64,000 nucleotides of DNA, from NCBI GenBank assembly GCA_027924585.1, contig BSBM01001138.1, forward strand, positions 9,720,001 to 9,784,000, written 5' to 3'. The notes under the pieces were generated by a model. It was not told the DNA's origin, made no database searches, and was given only the letters and a program-made list of their open reading frames with translations. Origin of the DNA: Larix kaempferi. Taxonomy: Eukaryota > Streptophyta > Pinopsida > Pinales > Pinaceae. The position numbers and the translations under genes are program-made. This document shows positions 12,371 to 23,394 of the stretch, one piece after another (position 1 is the first letter of the stretch; every line of letters begins with the position of its first letter).

Positions 12371-12560
12371 GATATTGATGTTGCTGTAGCTGTTTGAGTG
12401 CTGCAGAAGATAAAGACTCAGTACTGAAGATGTTGATGTTCCAGTAACTGGTTGAGTTACTGAAGTTGTTGAGAAAGCTTCCAATGATTTATAGATGTAT
12501 CATGTATGATGTTGATGACTCCTTGCTCGTGCAGATGCTGTTATAATATCCTTCTCGTTA

Positions 12561-12568
12561 AGGGGGAG
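12561..12568 (+). promoter_or_regulatory. copia-1 polypurine tract
   Basis: AGGGGGAG directly precedes the 3' LTR and would prime plus-strand DNA synthesis. The same tract sits at the matching place in copia-2 (minus strand, 29211-29219). Confidence 0.9.
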
Positions 12569-13120
12569 TGTTGAGATATTGTAACTTCAAAGAATATTAT
12601 AATTGTACTTTATTTATTCCGGAGATGTTCCATACCTCCGATGTGATTATACTATGAATCTGGAGATGTTTATTCCTCCGAGAAGTTGTGGTAACTAGGG
12701 TTATTAGACCCACCATGTGGGGGTCGGCCCAGTCAGTTATAATAGGGTATTTAACCTAATGGTTAAATACGAGCCTACATGTACTTGTGTAAAATATATG
12801 TCAGTGTAGTGTATAAATAGAGGAGGTGTGTTCCTCATTTGACACACACACTCACTTGAGAGAGGCGCACTTGTGGAGGAGAGGTCTGCTATGGTGGAGG
12901 AGGAGATCACATCTTTGGTTTGCATCTTTGTATATTGCTGGTCATCTATATTGAGGAAGCTTTACTGGGTTTTCTACCCCATGAGGGTTTCCCAGGATAA
13001 ATTTGTGTCTCTTGTGTTTATGCTATGCTTGTTGTTTCTTCAGTGATCCTGTATATGCTATTATTGTGAAAATGGAATGTAATGCTGCTATTTTCTGTCT
13101 TAGCATATTGAATTTTAACA
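12569..13120 (+). repeat. copia-1 3' LTR
   Basis: This is a 552 bp copy of the 5' LTR with the same ends. Visible differences are one substitution near 12805, two near 12910, and one inserted G near 12987. Confidence 0.95.
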
Positions 13121-13139
13121 ATCTAGCCACCCCCATGTA

Positions 13140-13179
13140 TGACGTCATCCCTCCTAGAGGCTTTTTAGCCATGACGTCA
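13140..13179 (+). promoter_or_regulatory. Twin TGACGTCA palindromes upstream of the gypsy LTR C promoter
   Basis: Perfect TGACGTCA palindromes lie at 13140-13147 and 13172-13179, about 130-165 bp upstream of the LTR TATA box. TGACGTCA is the established core bound by bZIP/TGA-type factors. A single copy is kept at the matching place in A1 (26548-26555) and A2 (48994-49001). The copia-1 insertion junction is only 20 bp away. Confidence 0.65.
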
Positions 13180-13305
13180 TCCTCTATTTGAGTGATCCAT
13201 GTCTTATGTTGTATTGGCTCATCTTAGCCATTGATTATATTGTTATATCTTTTGATCTAAACCACTAATTTTCAAAAGTGGTTTAGGGTTTTGGTCTCCC
13301 TCATC

Positions 13306-13369
13306 CTATTTAAGGAGGAGACCCCCCTCATTGTAAGGCACCTTTGGGCTCTGGAAAACTTGGAATAAA
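13306..13369 (+). promoter_or_regulatory. Gypsy LTR C TATA box and poly(A) signal (R region)
   Basis: CTATTTAAGG (13306-13315) is followed ~50 bp later by AATAAA (13364-13369). This matches the short R region seen at the same place in the other gypsy LTRs. Confidence 0.7.
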
Positions 13370-13688
13370 ATACTATTTTTGGAGATCTTTTTCTTGGCTT
13401 TGATTGGGTTGCTCTTGTACATGATCATGTATCTTTGCTTTTAGACATCTTTGCTTGTAACAGGTGAAATTGACATCTACTGAAGGAGGTCGAATTGATT
13501 GAAGCTAGCTATGCGAATTGCTTGAAGGGAAGATTGTAGGGGTTGCTCACATCCCCCTTGGGCAAGACGTCTTCATCTTGAGGGAGTTTTTCAATTGTGC
13601 TTTGTCCATTGATTACTTCTTTGATATGACATGCTTAGATCTCATTGATTTGTGGATCAAATCTAACATTTTGTAGTTTGATTTACAG

Positions 13689-13825
13689 GTTTGATGGGGC
13701 ATCTCTCCTCCTAGGGCTTGGACGATTATGCTTGAAATCACTTGGAGCTAGCTTGGAATTGTAACTAAGGGCAAGGATCATCTATGTGCAAGGTAGCCGC
13801 AAGCTTTTGAGGTAAGATCTACAAG
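13689..13825 (+). other. Exon-like module in U5 of LTR C
   Basis: The block is preceded by an acceptor-like TTTACAG and ends in two donor-like sites, GAG|GTAAGA (GT at 13812) and AAG|GTATGT (GT at 13826), 14 nt apart. The same arrangement is seen in LTRs A1, A2 and B2. Splicing is inferred and not shown. Confidence 0.45.
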
Positions 13826-14530
13826 GTATGTATCCATTTCACTTGTTCTACGTCCTATTGGTCACATAAACCCTCAATCAAAACCCTCATTTTACATTTT
13901 TTTAGATCTACTTGGATATAGCATGCTCTTGGGTATAAAACTTAATACCCACCTTAATAATAATCATAACAATCCCGATCTATAGTTTGGTGGTTATTGG
14001 ACTCCATTTGGCCCATTTCCCAAGGCACTTAGCCCTCCTTGACGAAAGTCACATTCCTTGAGGGAGGCTAGTTTGCTAGTTCCAAGACATGGGTAGGTAA
14101 GTTTTTTGCTTCATTGGATAGATCAACCCCTAAAACCTATCCCTAGTGCTTCACCTTGTGGGCCCCAGTCCTCATTTTGAGGGTTCTGCTCCACTTGGGT
14201 CACTAGGTGATGCATTAGATCTATGGAGATCTAGCCATGGCTTGTGCTTGACAATTTAAACCCACCTTGATAATCGTCTTTACTATCTTGATCTATAATT
14301 TGGTGTACATCCGACTCCATTTGCCCTTCCAACTAAGGCACTAGTCCTCCTTGAGGCAAGTCACACTCCTTGGGTAGGTGGCCATTTGCTAAATCCCATA
14401 CTTGGGTATTGCTAATTCTATGTCAAATGCATAGATCCATGCTATAGCATACCCCCTGGTGCCATTTCACTTCAACTTTGACCTTGTGGGCCCTATTTGG
14501 ACCATTTTCCACTTTTTAAGGGGTGGGCCC

Positions 14531-14882
14531 TGTTGCACGAAATTGCAAGTAGTCAGTGCTCCCCGGTGTATCGTGACAAGGGACTAATCGCCTCTCGTGG
14601 ATCCTCGAAATCTGGCGGTGGTGAGTTTACCAATCACCTGCGGGTTTTGGTGTAACGGCAGCCGTACTACCAACAATTGGTATCAGAGCTAGAGGTCACG
14701 AGTTCGATACACACTTCACTCGCGCTGAGGGGGAGATTGTTGCACGAAATTGCAAGTAGTCAGCGCTCCCCGGTGTATCGTGACAAGGGACTAATCGCCT
14801 CTCGTGGATCCTTGAAATCTAGCGGTGGTGAGTTTACCAATCACCTGCGGGTTTTGGTGTAATGGCAGTCGTACTACCAACA
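14531..14882 (+). mobile_element. 352 bp TRIM (terminal-repeat retrotransposon in miniature)
   Basis: Two 145 bp direct repeats (14531-14675 and 14738-14882) begin TGTTGCACGAAATTGC and end CTACCAACA. They flank a 62 bp interior containing only a tRNA-Met primer site (TGGTATCAGAGC, 14678-14689) and a polypurine tract (GAGGGGGAGAT, ending 14737). The repeats differ at five sites by eye, all transitions. Flanks GGCCC (14526-14530) and GGCAC (14883-14887) fit a 5 bp target duplication with one change. It is noncoding and needs another element's enzymes to move. It is inserted in U5 of LTR C. Confidence 0.92.
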
Positions 14883-15164
14883 GGCACCACTTGGGTAATT
14901 TTCATGGCATTTGATCCTCTTTAGATCTACTTATCTAACCTCATAAGTGACCTTAATCAAACATTTGGTTGACTCATTTGTCCCTTGCTTAAGCCTCTCA
15001 AACAACTTGGGTCCACTTACACTTCTAGATCTAAAATCTTACACCATTGATCTCCTTGCATAACTTCACACATTTCCCTAGGAGTCTTTGGGTTAGCTAG
15101 TCTTCATAGATTGGCTAGGGTCTCCCCCTTGATCTTGATTCATCTTGATCTAAAGTGAAGAGTG

Positions 15165-15331
15165 CCTCGGTTATCGTGACACCCAGCTTGTATTAGGAAC
15201 CGTGGCATCTCTTGGGTCACCTCTTTAGTTGTCCAACACCTTTACCGTCCTGGATAGGATACCTTTTGGGGACAACTACAAGTTGTGTGATAACATTTTT
15301 GGCGTCGTTGTCGAGGAGGTAGAGGCTTACC
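15165..15331 (+). promoter_or_regulatory. U5/primer-site hairpin cluster and tRNA-Asp primer site of gypsy C
   Basis: CCTCGGTT (15165-15172) can pair with AACCGTGG (15198-15205), and AGTTGTCC (15227-15234) pairs perfectly with GGACAACT (15270-15277). The primer site (15300-15317) reads TGGCGTCGTTGTCGAGGA, with three changes from the intact tRNA-Asp complement that suggest decay. A 14 nt hairpin (15318-15331) follows at once. Confidence 0.65.
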
Positions 15332-15960
15332 TCAAGTGTCTACGAGTATCCATGCGTAATTCATATCTTATCGCATCCGGTTTAATCTAGTTGGTTATCA
15401 TTTCAATCCTTAACTTAAACATAGCCATCTATTTGTCACTCATCTCTCCCCGCTTATTAACGACATAAATCTTGGTAGAAGAGTTTTAAAGTCTACCTGG
15501 CGACTCCAAATCGTGACTCCGTTGAGGAACGACCTCATAGACATCCTCACGACCTTAGAAGTAGGGCTAATCTAAATCAGAAGGAACCCCGCTTGTTTAT
15601 CATAGAAGAGATCCCAAAGCCCAATCATCTAATTTCTTTTGGAAAACGGTTAATTCTGATTCTCCAAATCGTTTCTTGGGATCCCCTTCTACTAATTCGG
15701 TTCCTCCTTTATCTCCAACTCATACTGTAAGTCCAGCAATTCAAATGGCCAAGTGAAATTTGACTTCTGTGGATAGACTTCATGATCTCTCAGAGTACAA
15801 GGGAGAACAAGGGCCGCCATGACATATACAAGGTAGGCAAACTATAGGGAAAGGTGGTGTCTCACAAATGGATAAGTTGAGTGAGAGGCATTCTTTCAAC
15901 TCTAACAAGTCTGCAAATACAATAGCCTCTCAGAGTTGAAAAACACTACTAGTCGTAGTT
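15332..15960 (+). pseudogene. Leader and decayed gag start of gypsy C
   Basis: The leader block with GGTAGA (15474-15479), TCTACC (15492-15497) and CTGGCGACTCC matches those of the A2 and B units. From ~15560 to 15780 short frames rich in Ser/Pro/Thr lead to stops, so any gag start here is degenerate. I cannot assign a capsid domain. Confidence 0.4.
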
Positions 15961-17469
15961 GGGCCTTGAGCAGGTGTTCAAAAACACCACTAATCACAAC
16001 TTTGCTCTTTGTCTTTAGATTTATCATTTAAGCACTTTTCACCTTCATTTATTTAGTAGTATAGATGTACATATATATAAGCATATGCAGACATTGCTTC
16101 AAGCCTAGCTAAAACCCCCCGTGCAACTAGCCAACCTAGGCTCAAGACCCAATGAAGGGTCAAGGCTTCAGCTGGCGGGAATCATCCATAATCAGGACAA
16201 GACATATGGGGTAACCGACCAAAACAAGTCAAGGCTTCAAATACCCAACTCCCCTAGGCACAGGACCCAAGACCGACGGGTTCCTTTGGCCTAGAAGGGT
16301 CAAGGCTTTGGAGATTTTTGTCGCACAACTCAGAGCCAAGACACATAACAACATGGAAGCTTTCCTAGTACAAAGGTCAAAGTGGGGAAAGTCTTTGATC
16401 TCATAAGTCTTATCCAAGTCAAGGGAAAAGGGTCAACATGGCGGATAAACGGATGGGTGGACAACAAGTGAATGGAAGGTACCAGAGGCAGGTGGGGAAT
16501 GGGCTAATTGGTACAAGGGGTAACACTACTCTTGAGCATATGTCTAAGTCTTAACACCCTACTACTTAACCATTTCAATTATTAATCCAATAGCAACCAA
16601 AAGTTACAAAATCACCATGCCACTACCACATATGACCAATAAAATCTACTAAGATAGTTAGGAATGACAACAATATGTGCGAACTTCAAGCCATATACTT
16701 GCTCAATTATCTCTACATCCGGGTCTGAACTGCCTCTGATAGTATGGGGGCAAGGAAGATGTATATCAGTTGCTTGCTCTGCTAAATTGCTAAAGTGAAC
16801 CATGGTCTAACAAGTGTCTTTCAAGGATCATGTAGGCTCAAAAGTGACAAGGGCACATTGGTGACATTGCTCTGGCACTCTAGCTATCTCTGAAAGTACT
16901 CTGCCACTGATCATCATTGAGCTCAAAAATAGATTCATCTCAGAAAGGACTAGCTCAGGTCTAGGACAAAACCACTCTGCAACATCATAGTAGCTCACAG
17001 CTACTATGGATGTGATAACATCTGGCTCTAGCTGGGACAAGTGCTTTAAGGGAGAGAGTGCTTGAGAACCTCAGAATCTCTAGTCCATAACACCCCTCTC
17101 ATCATCCACGAAATGCAACTGGAACAATTCTGCATCATCTGCTAAAAACGTACCTATTCCTGCATAGATGCAAACGTTATACCATCCTCTGCAAACAGAT
17201 CGTCAGTAGACCACATATGTATATAGAAAACCATACTGAAATGAAATGCTAAAAAGAAATTACTAAAATTCAAACAACTAGTCTAATAACTGAAATGATA
17301 TTTTTTCATTTTATTAACCGAAAAGGAAAAAAACATGAAAGGCAAACAAGCACACTTACTAGGCTAGAGACTAAACCGAAAGCAAGCGAAAAAAACAAAA
17401 GGAAAACTACCAAATGCTAACATGAGCTTATTCGCTTCTAATCCTAAGCGCGGGAAGGCCAAAAGAAAC
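15961..17469. other. Unassigned sequence, probably the 3' end of minus-strand gypsy-D
   Basis: No coding frame is supported. The words GGTCAAGGCTT and GTCAAGGCTTC recur around 16150-16320. The segment follows the integrase C-terminus of gypsy-D on the minus strand, so it may be that element's 3' untranslated region. Confidence 0.35.
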
Positions 17470-19738
17470 GCCCTTAGGTCATCCCTGTGACATACTCACT
17501 CATGTGGACATCATGAACGAGAACTGTGAAGCAGTGCCCGTCCTCAGTGGATAAATAGTAAATATGACCGTCATAACGTTCCACCATAAAAGGACCTATC
17601 CAAAGATCATCTCGCTCCCAAAACATGTGATGATAAGCATGGTTCTGCACAATGATCCTGTCACCGTATGTGAAGCTTCTCCAATTTACAATGATGGGAC
17701 CACACCTATGTCACGAAAGATGGATACATTTGTGTTTCCTAAGGGGTCAAGATAATCATCCCTGCGGTTCATGAAAGCATTAAATCAGGCGGCTCCTTCG
17801 TCTATTGAGAGAGCTACACTCCCAACCAAAACCTCCCTAATATTCTCTCTTCTCTCACTGGGAACCGGGCTAACTCCACCAGAGTGAGGGCCTACAACGT
17901 CTCTCTAGATCTCACCAATAGTCCCAAAATATCTTGAAACTCTGTCATGGCCTTCTGGAAAAGCAATAGGAATGTTAGGTAGATCAGGTCACGAGTTACT
18001 CCCTTCTCCTGAGGGGATCGATAACTCTCTAGGCAACATGAAACTGGGGAAGCTGCTCTCAACTGGAACCAGAGGATATCTGTCGTGTTGAGAGAGTGGT
18101 TGAAGGTCACCGATTATATGTGCAAGGAAAGAGAATTCTTGAAAAGTGGTCAAATCATTCAAGGCAAACTCTCCCTCCAGGGCATCATCAACTGAAGCGT
18201 TTTCCCACCAATACCTTGGAGGTAGGCCCCTTGTTTTTCTTTCCAAGTTGTCATCAATATTGGCCATTATTTCCCTAACAATTCAGAAACTTCTTTGTTC
18301 AAGGGGGAGGATTCTACTTTCTATGGGGCCGCGTTGCATTTGTTGGGTGCCACTGCTCTCTCTTCCCAATCCCACGATTTGGTCAGGGTTTTCTAACGAT
18401 AGGTTTCCAAAATGATCAAGAGGATCGGAGTGATGCCCATACTCACGTGGAGTTCCCTCACTGGTACGACCATAGGAGATATCTTAGATCTCTGTTTGAA
18501 ACTCTCGCATCAAACACTCATGATTGATCTGTCGTCTGAACCCTTCCATCACTTTCCTCGTCATCCAAGGAATCCAATCCCGAATTTCTAAACCACATCT
18601 AGACTCCCCATTGAGCTTCCTCTTGCTCATCATGAGATTCTCCAAAACTATCACCCCCCATCGCCATATAGATCCCTTTTGGATTTAACTCTCCTTCACT
18701 GTACGTCTTTCTTACTCCATCTTCTAATTTTTCCAAATGCCCCTCATAAGAAGGGTCTCGGTATATTCTTACTAGGACGCCATCATAATTAGGGATGGAA
18801 GCATATGATAGATCCATCCGCAGGTGTCCTCCCAATCCAACGGCCCACTTTCAAGACAATAACATTCCATATACTGGAGGCTGGTCAATCACCTCCACAT
18901 CCATCAGTGTCGACATGTCTAAGCAGGCGAACAAATCAGTTTTCAAGTTCTTGATCAAGCCATAAGCTTGCATCTGCCTAGAATCTATCCCACACACATT
19001 TCCATAGGGTTTAGTCACTTCAAGTCCCATCGCCTTTATGACTTACAGGGGCATGATATTCATGTAAGCCCCAGAGTCCAACATATAGTTGTGTAACAAC
19101 AATTCTTGGATGTGTATCGTTTGCAAATTGATAGTCACAGGAGGATCATCAACATCCTTATCCCCCTCGATGGTATCTTGAATTCGGTTGGGGATAGGTC
19201 GGGATCCTATACTAGCTCCGCCACCCACAGGAATGCTCTCAAAGAATTCGATAACTTGATTCTTGATTGAGGGGCCCTTCATTAGCTCGATTATGGCGAC
19301 GTTTTGCATGATTTTGCTCAACTCCTTCTCCATACCAATATTCAGGTCAGATCCTGAAGGGGTTGCAGGTTCCTTACTTCCTTCATCATTTTGGGTGTTT
19401 TTGTATCTTTCGATGAAAGGAGTTTGCTTGAGCTCGCTCCTATTCCGTTGGTATATCTTAATCTGAGCTTTGCCCTTATGTGAAGGTTGATTTGAAGTAT
19501 AGCAAGGGTTGGCTTTCGCATCCTCAAGAACCTCTTCCTCTCCCTCCTCGAGTAGGATTCTCCCAAAGGTCTCATCGAAGGACAACTCGTCAACAAAATT
19601 AATATTTTCAGGGGGATCTTCGGCATCAGAGTAGGGGCAATTGGTTTCATTATGATCTTCATCACATTTGTCACACCAGTTGATGGCTTTGACATCGGGT
19701 GAGTCTTGAGTCACAGAAGGTCTTGTGTGAGTGAACAT
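17470..19738 (-). pseudogene. Gypsy-D: Tat-type nucleocapsid, protease and integrase-end remnants
   Basis: On the minus strand, 19738-19043 encodes a zinc knuckle CDKCDEDHNETNC (C-X2-C-X3-H-X4-C). A long acidic linker follows, then an aspartic protease start, HNYMLDSGAYMNIMPL. The protease homology continues past a stop to about 18600 (GGHLRMDLSYASIP matches GGSVQMDLTYATIP in the intact Pol at 51308). After an unassigned stretch, 17740-17490 in another frame reads like the integrase C-terminal GPF/Y module (LWIGPFMVERYDG). Reverse transcriptase and the integrase core are missing, and no LTR or primer site is attached. Unlike the A2 unit, this relative does carry a nucleocapsid next to protease. 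Confidence 0.7.
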
Positions 19739-19743
19739 TGTTC

Positions 19744-19798
19744 GTCAAATGAGACGAATCAAATGTTCGTCTCATTACAAATGCTCGTCTCGTTTGAC
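19744..19798. repeat. Short inverted repeat
   Basis: GTCAAATGAGACGA (19744-19757) pairs with TCGTCTCGTTTGAC (19785-19798) with one mismatch, and a third related word, TCGTCTCATT, lies at 19767-19776. It is just upstream (minus strand) of the gypsy-D fragment. It could be a transcriptional hairpin or a scar; its function is unknown. Confidence 0.6.
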
Positions 19799-19939
19799 CA
19801 AAAATGTTCGCTCACACAAGAAACTTCCAATGCAGATAGGACAGATACTCCATAAATGGAAAAGTATTTAATAAAGGGTAAAATGAATAAGATATGATAT
19901 GATTACAACTAAGAGTGGGGAACCCCCATGAAGATGAAG

Positions 19940-22900
19940 GAGGTGTACAAACTTCCCCTCCGGTTTAGGCACAATGTCCCAAACATCATTCTTCATGATG
20001 GAGGTGTACTCCTCCACCATGGCATCCCTCCAAACATGCTAGTTGACTACTTCCTCAAAATTGGAAGTCTCGAAATCTATAATGTTTCTCATCAATACCA
20101 TATAGTTCGAGAACTTCCTCGGGGGTTTGTTCTTCTTGAACTTACTCCTGGGAGCCTCAACACGCCCCCGAGCATCCCTCAATGTCTGCTCAAACCATTT
20201 AGGTCTCCTGGCAGAATTGGAATGAGCTAATTCCTCCTCCTCACCTGAAGGTTAACTCCATAAACTGGAAGTCTGTGAACTCTATTCTCCCTTCGGAGCC
20301 ACCTACTACTCGTCCTCTACCACTAGTGATAACTCATGAAACTTTCTAGATGCTAAGTTCTCCTCGAACTTAACATCTCAGCTCACCATTATCTTCCACT
20401 GCACTGGCATGAAGATCTTGTAATCCTTTGAGGTCTCCTTGTACCCCACAAATATGCCCTTCTCTCTTGAAGGCTCCATTGTCCTCTTCTCCACAGTCCA
20501 TGGATGTAAACTAGACAACCAAAGATCCTCAGATGCCCGATCTCTGGTTTCACTCCAGTGACTGCCTCCTCAGGAGTCTTGTCCTCCAATATCTTGTGAA
20601 GACTCTTGTTCTACAAATATATTGATGTGTTACAGGCTTCTGCCAAAACAAGCATAGGCAGACCCTGATCTTAAACCATTGCCTTTGCAGTGTTGATGAT
20701 GGACCAGTTCTTTCTCTCCACAACCCCATTCTATTTTGGGCTATACAAGATAGTCTTCTCCTTGATCCCTGCCTCTTTGCATAAATGCTTGATGTCATTT
20801 GAGGTGTACTCTCCCCCGTTGTTTGAACTAAAGACCTTGATCTTCTCACCACTTAGGTTCTCCACCTGGGCCTTGAACTGCCAAAGCTGACCGAAGACCT
20901 CATGCTTGGTCTTCATAAAGAGGATCTCGGTTTTCTTGGAAAAATCATCAATGAACGTCACATAATATGACGCTCCTTGCACAGACACTACCAACATTGG
21001 CCCACATACATCTGAATGAATAAGATCCAAGATCCACTTGGAACTGCTCCCACTACTTAGAAAACCATCCTTGACTTTCTTACCAAGTGCACATCCTTTG
21101 CATACTCCCTGCTACTCAACACTGATATGTGGAAGACCAGTGACAATCCCCCTCAAAATCGGCAACACCCTGTAATGCAAGTGTCCCATCCTCTTGTGCC
21201 AAAGCTCACACAAGTCACTGTCATGTACCAAAGCCTAAACAAGCTTCCCTTGCAACCTGTATAAGTTGCCCTCTCTAACCCCAATCCTCATTGTTGTGTC
21301 AAAGCTAGCTCCCTCTGCATTTATGAGTACTTGCCCTTTCCTAAAGATAACGACAAAACCCGTGTCATCCATAATTGAGACTAAGAGCAAGTTCTTCAGT
21401 CCAGGTACAAATAGCATATCCTAGGCATCAAACGAACCACCTGACTCAAGATGGAACGAATTTGTTCCCTCTTCTTTGACTACATACTTGGCATCATCAC
21501 CAAGCTCCGAATGGATCCTTAAGTTTGACTCCATCAATCTACTGAATAGCTCTCATGCTTTTTGTCATATGACGAGATGCACCATTGTCCAAGTACCATG
21601 CACTCCTAGCAACTATGTTGGTAGAAAAGCACGAAACGAGTGAGAAATCACTCTCGAACTTCACGACAAACTCACTCAACTAAGTCTCTACAGATGTTGC
21701 TAACTGTTGGGCCTTTCCTTTTCCTTTCTTTTACTCCAGACACTCAGATGCATAGTTGTGGTAGGAAATTCTCCCTACGGATAGGTAGAATCCCTCTTGG
21801 ACAAGTTAAGGTTCCCTAGATCCCTAATTCAAGACCAAATGGACTCTAACTTTCTCTTAGACCGAGGATTTATGCACACAACAAAACAAGAAGGAAGAAG
21901 AGTGAGGGAGAGTAGATGACTTGCCTGCTTACTGACGGTTATCCTCGCTGCTCCAGCCTTTAGGTTTGCTGACCAAAGCTCCAAAGTTGAGTAGATCCTG
22001 TAGAGACAACACAAAGGACTTCGGACTTCCTTCCTTCTACAAGTTAAGCATAAAGAAGCCTACATACTTTGAATGCAACAAGAGTAAGCATACATGTGAA
22101 TGAAGACACGTATGGGAGAAATAGGCCAAGTTGTATTAATGGAAAGCCACAAAGAAGCATGTACAATAGTATACCTGACTTGCGGTAGCACTTCCTCCAA
22201 GCTTCCCTTCAAGAACCCTTTGAGAATCAAGCTAACATAAGGATGGCATCTCCAAGCATACTTTCCATGTGTGGGATTCAAGGTAGGAGCTTCATTTATA
22301 GGATTTGGGATCCCAAACCACCATGGAGAAAGGCTTGGATCACAAGAGGATATCATGGATCTTGAGAGGATTGACATACTCAAGATGGTATGGAGAGGAT
22401 TCGAAGGGTAGACCTAATCTCCAAAACTCCCTCTCAAATCTTGACCCTAAACTCAAGGAAGAGTGGTTAGAGGAGTGGTCACATTTTTATGGTGATAAAA
22501 TCTACAACTCAAGGAGGACACATAAATGTGACAATTTGAGGTGTAACAATAGTGCCCATTCTTGTGGCACACGAAACGATTGATTTTACTCGAGTCTTTC
22601 TTGTTTCCCGACTGTGAGGATTCCCGCTCATTGTTACCCTTCTTGTTGGAACTCTTTCCTTTGCTATCCTTTACCTTGATGATAAGGGCCAAGTTCTCAT
22701 TGTTACCTTCCTAATTGCAAGCCCTAGACTCCTCCCTAGTATCATCCTGGATGCAATCGTCCCAAAGTCTCCCCCTAGTGGGAAGCTTCTCCCAAGCACA
22801 GAGTCTTTTTACGAATGGTTCCAAGGCTTGGTGAATCCATTCAATGGCACACTAACAAGCTCTACATCGACTACTTTCTCTCCAATGGCTACAAGTTGAC

Positions 22901-23293
22901 CATGTATCTGAGCGATCCTCATGATATAGCTGGTAACATTGTCACATCTTGACATCAGGACATCCCTGAGATTGTTTCTCAAGAACATCTTCGTGTTCGT
23001 GTTGTCACTCTGGAACAAATCCACTAGAGCTTTGTATATTGCATGGGTCATTGTCTTCTCTACTACATGAGGAATCAAGTGATCTTTCACAGCATCTAGA
23101 ATCACTCTCTGTGCCTTAATATCCTTCTTCTCATGAGTTGCCAACAGTGCTAGATCTGTTGGTAAAGTAATTGTCTTCTACACAATGTCCCAAAGTTCAT
23201 ATTCCTTCAAAAGAATGTAACCCTCGCTTTCCATGATAAGAAGTCGGATGCTCCATCTAACTTGTCTTTAGATCTAAGAATTGTTGTTGCCAT
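19940..23293 (-). pseudogene. Copia-E: decayed gag-protease-integrase, split by a solo LTR
   Basis: Minus-strand order from 23293: gag start with KLDGASDFLSWKARVT; UBN2-type gag (23144-22809, YKALVDLFQSDNTNTKMFLRN); a zinc knuckle broken by an inserted LTR; a protease region with NGASRHMT near 21570; a pre-integrase region (21417-21235); integrase with HSDVCGPM and SSNNGGEYTS (21030-20731) and HLRIFGCLVYIHG (20530); then the start of RT at about 20010-19940. Many stops and frameshifts are present, and the element is truncated in RT. TGGTATCATAGC at 23406-23395 is the one-base-altered tRNA-Met primer site. Confidence 0.85.
21757..22548. mobile_element. 792 bp solo LTR inserted in the copia-E zinc knuckle
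   Basis: The insert starts TGTGGTAGG and ends GTGTAACA, with TG...CA termini. It is bordered by a perfect 5 bp duplication ATAGT (21752-21756 and 22549-22553). Removing it rejoins the two halves of the copia-E gag zinc knuckle (CHKNGHY... and ...SEC). No internal region or primer site is present, so it is a solo LTR. The orientation and the family are undetermined. Confidence 0.85.
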
Positions 23294-23394
23294 AACTAGA
23301 TCTGCACAAAATAATTGACGTGTGCTCATTCCCTCAAGCACCCACCAAGATTTACTATTGTAGACTTCATATCTATCTCCCTCTCAAAGTACAA

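Larger units (their letters stand above)
5769..13120 (+). mobile_element. Ty1/copia element copia-1, young but coding-defective
   Basis: Two LTRs (5769-6319 and 12569-13120) flank a 6.25 kb interior. The initiator tRNA-Met primer site directly abuts the 5' LTR and a polypurine tract abuts the 3' LTR. A perfect 5 bp target duplication ATCTA lies at 5764-5768 and 13121-13125. By eye the LTRs differ by three substitutions and one indel in ~551 bp, indicating recent insertion. Most of gag, protease, integrase and the first half of reverse transcriptase are missing. Only a gag scrap near 7500 and the RT/RNase H end (9190-10249) remain. About 2 kb of tandem repeats lies between pol and the 3' LTR. 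It probably moved with proteins from a relative such as copia-2 or copia-3. Confidence 0.95.
3408..15295 (+). mobile_element. Ty3/gypsy giant LTR, copy C (interrupted by copia-1 and a TRIM)
   Basis: The LTR starts TGTTATCACA and ends TGTGATAACA, a perfect 10 bp inverted terminal pair. It is followed by a tRNA-Asp primer site, so it is the 5' LTR of a plus-strand element. Its own sequence is 3408-5768 plus 13126-15295. After removing the TRIM it is about 4.2 kb, close to LTRs A1 (4417 bp), A2 (4461 bp) and B2 (4501 bp) in this window. U3 is about 2.4 kb, a TATA box lies near 13307, and U5 is about 1.9 kb. It is the oldest layer here because two other elements sit inside it. The matching 3' LTR is not in the window. 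Confidence 0.85.
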
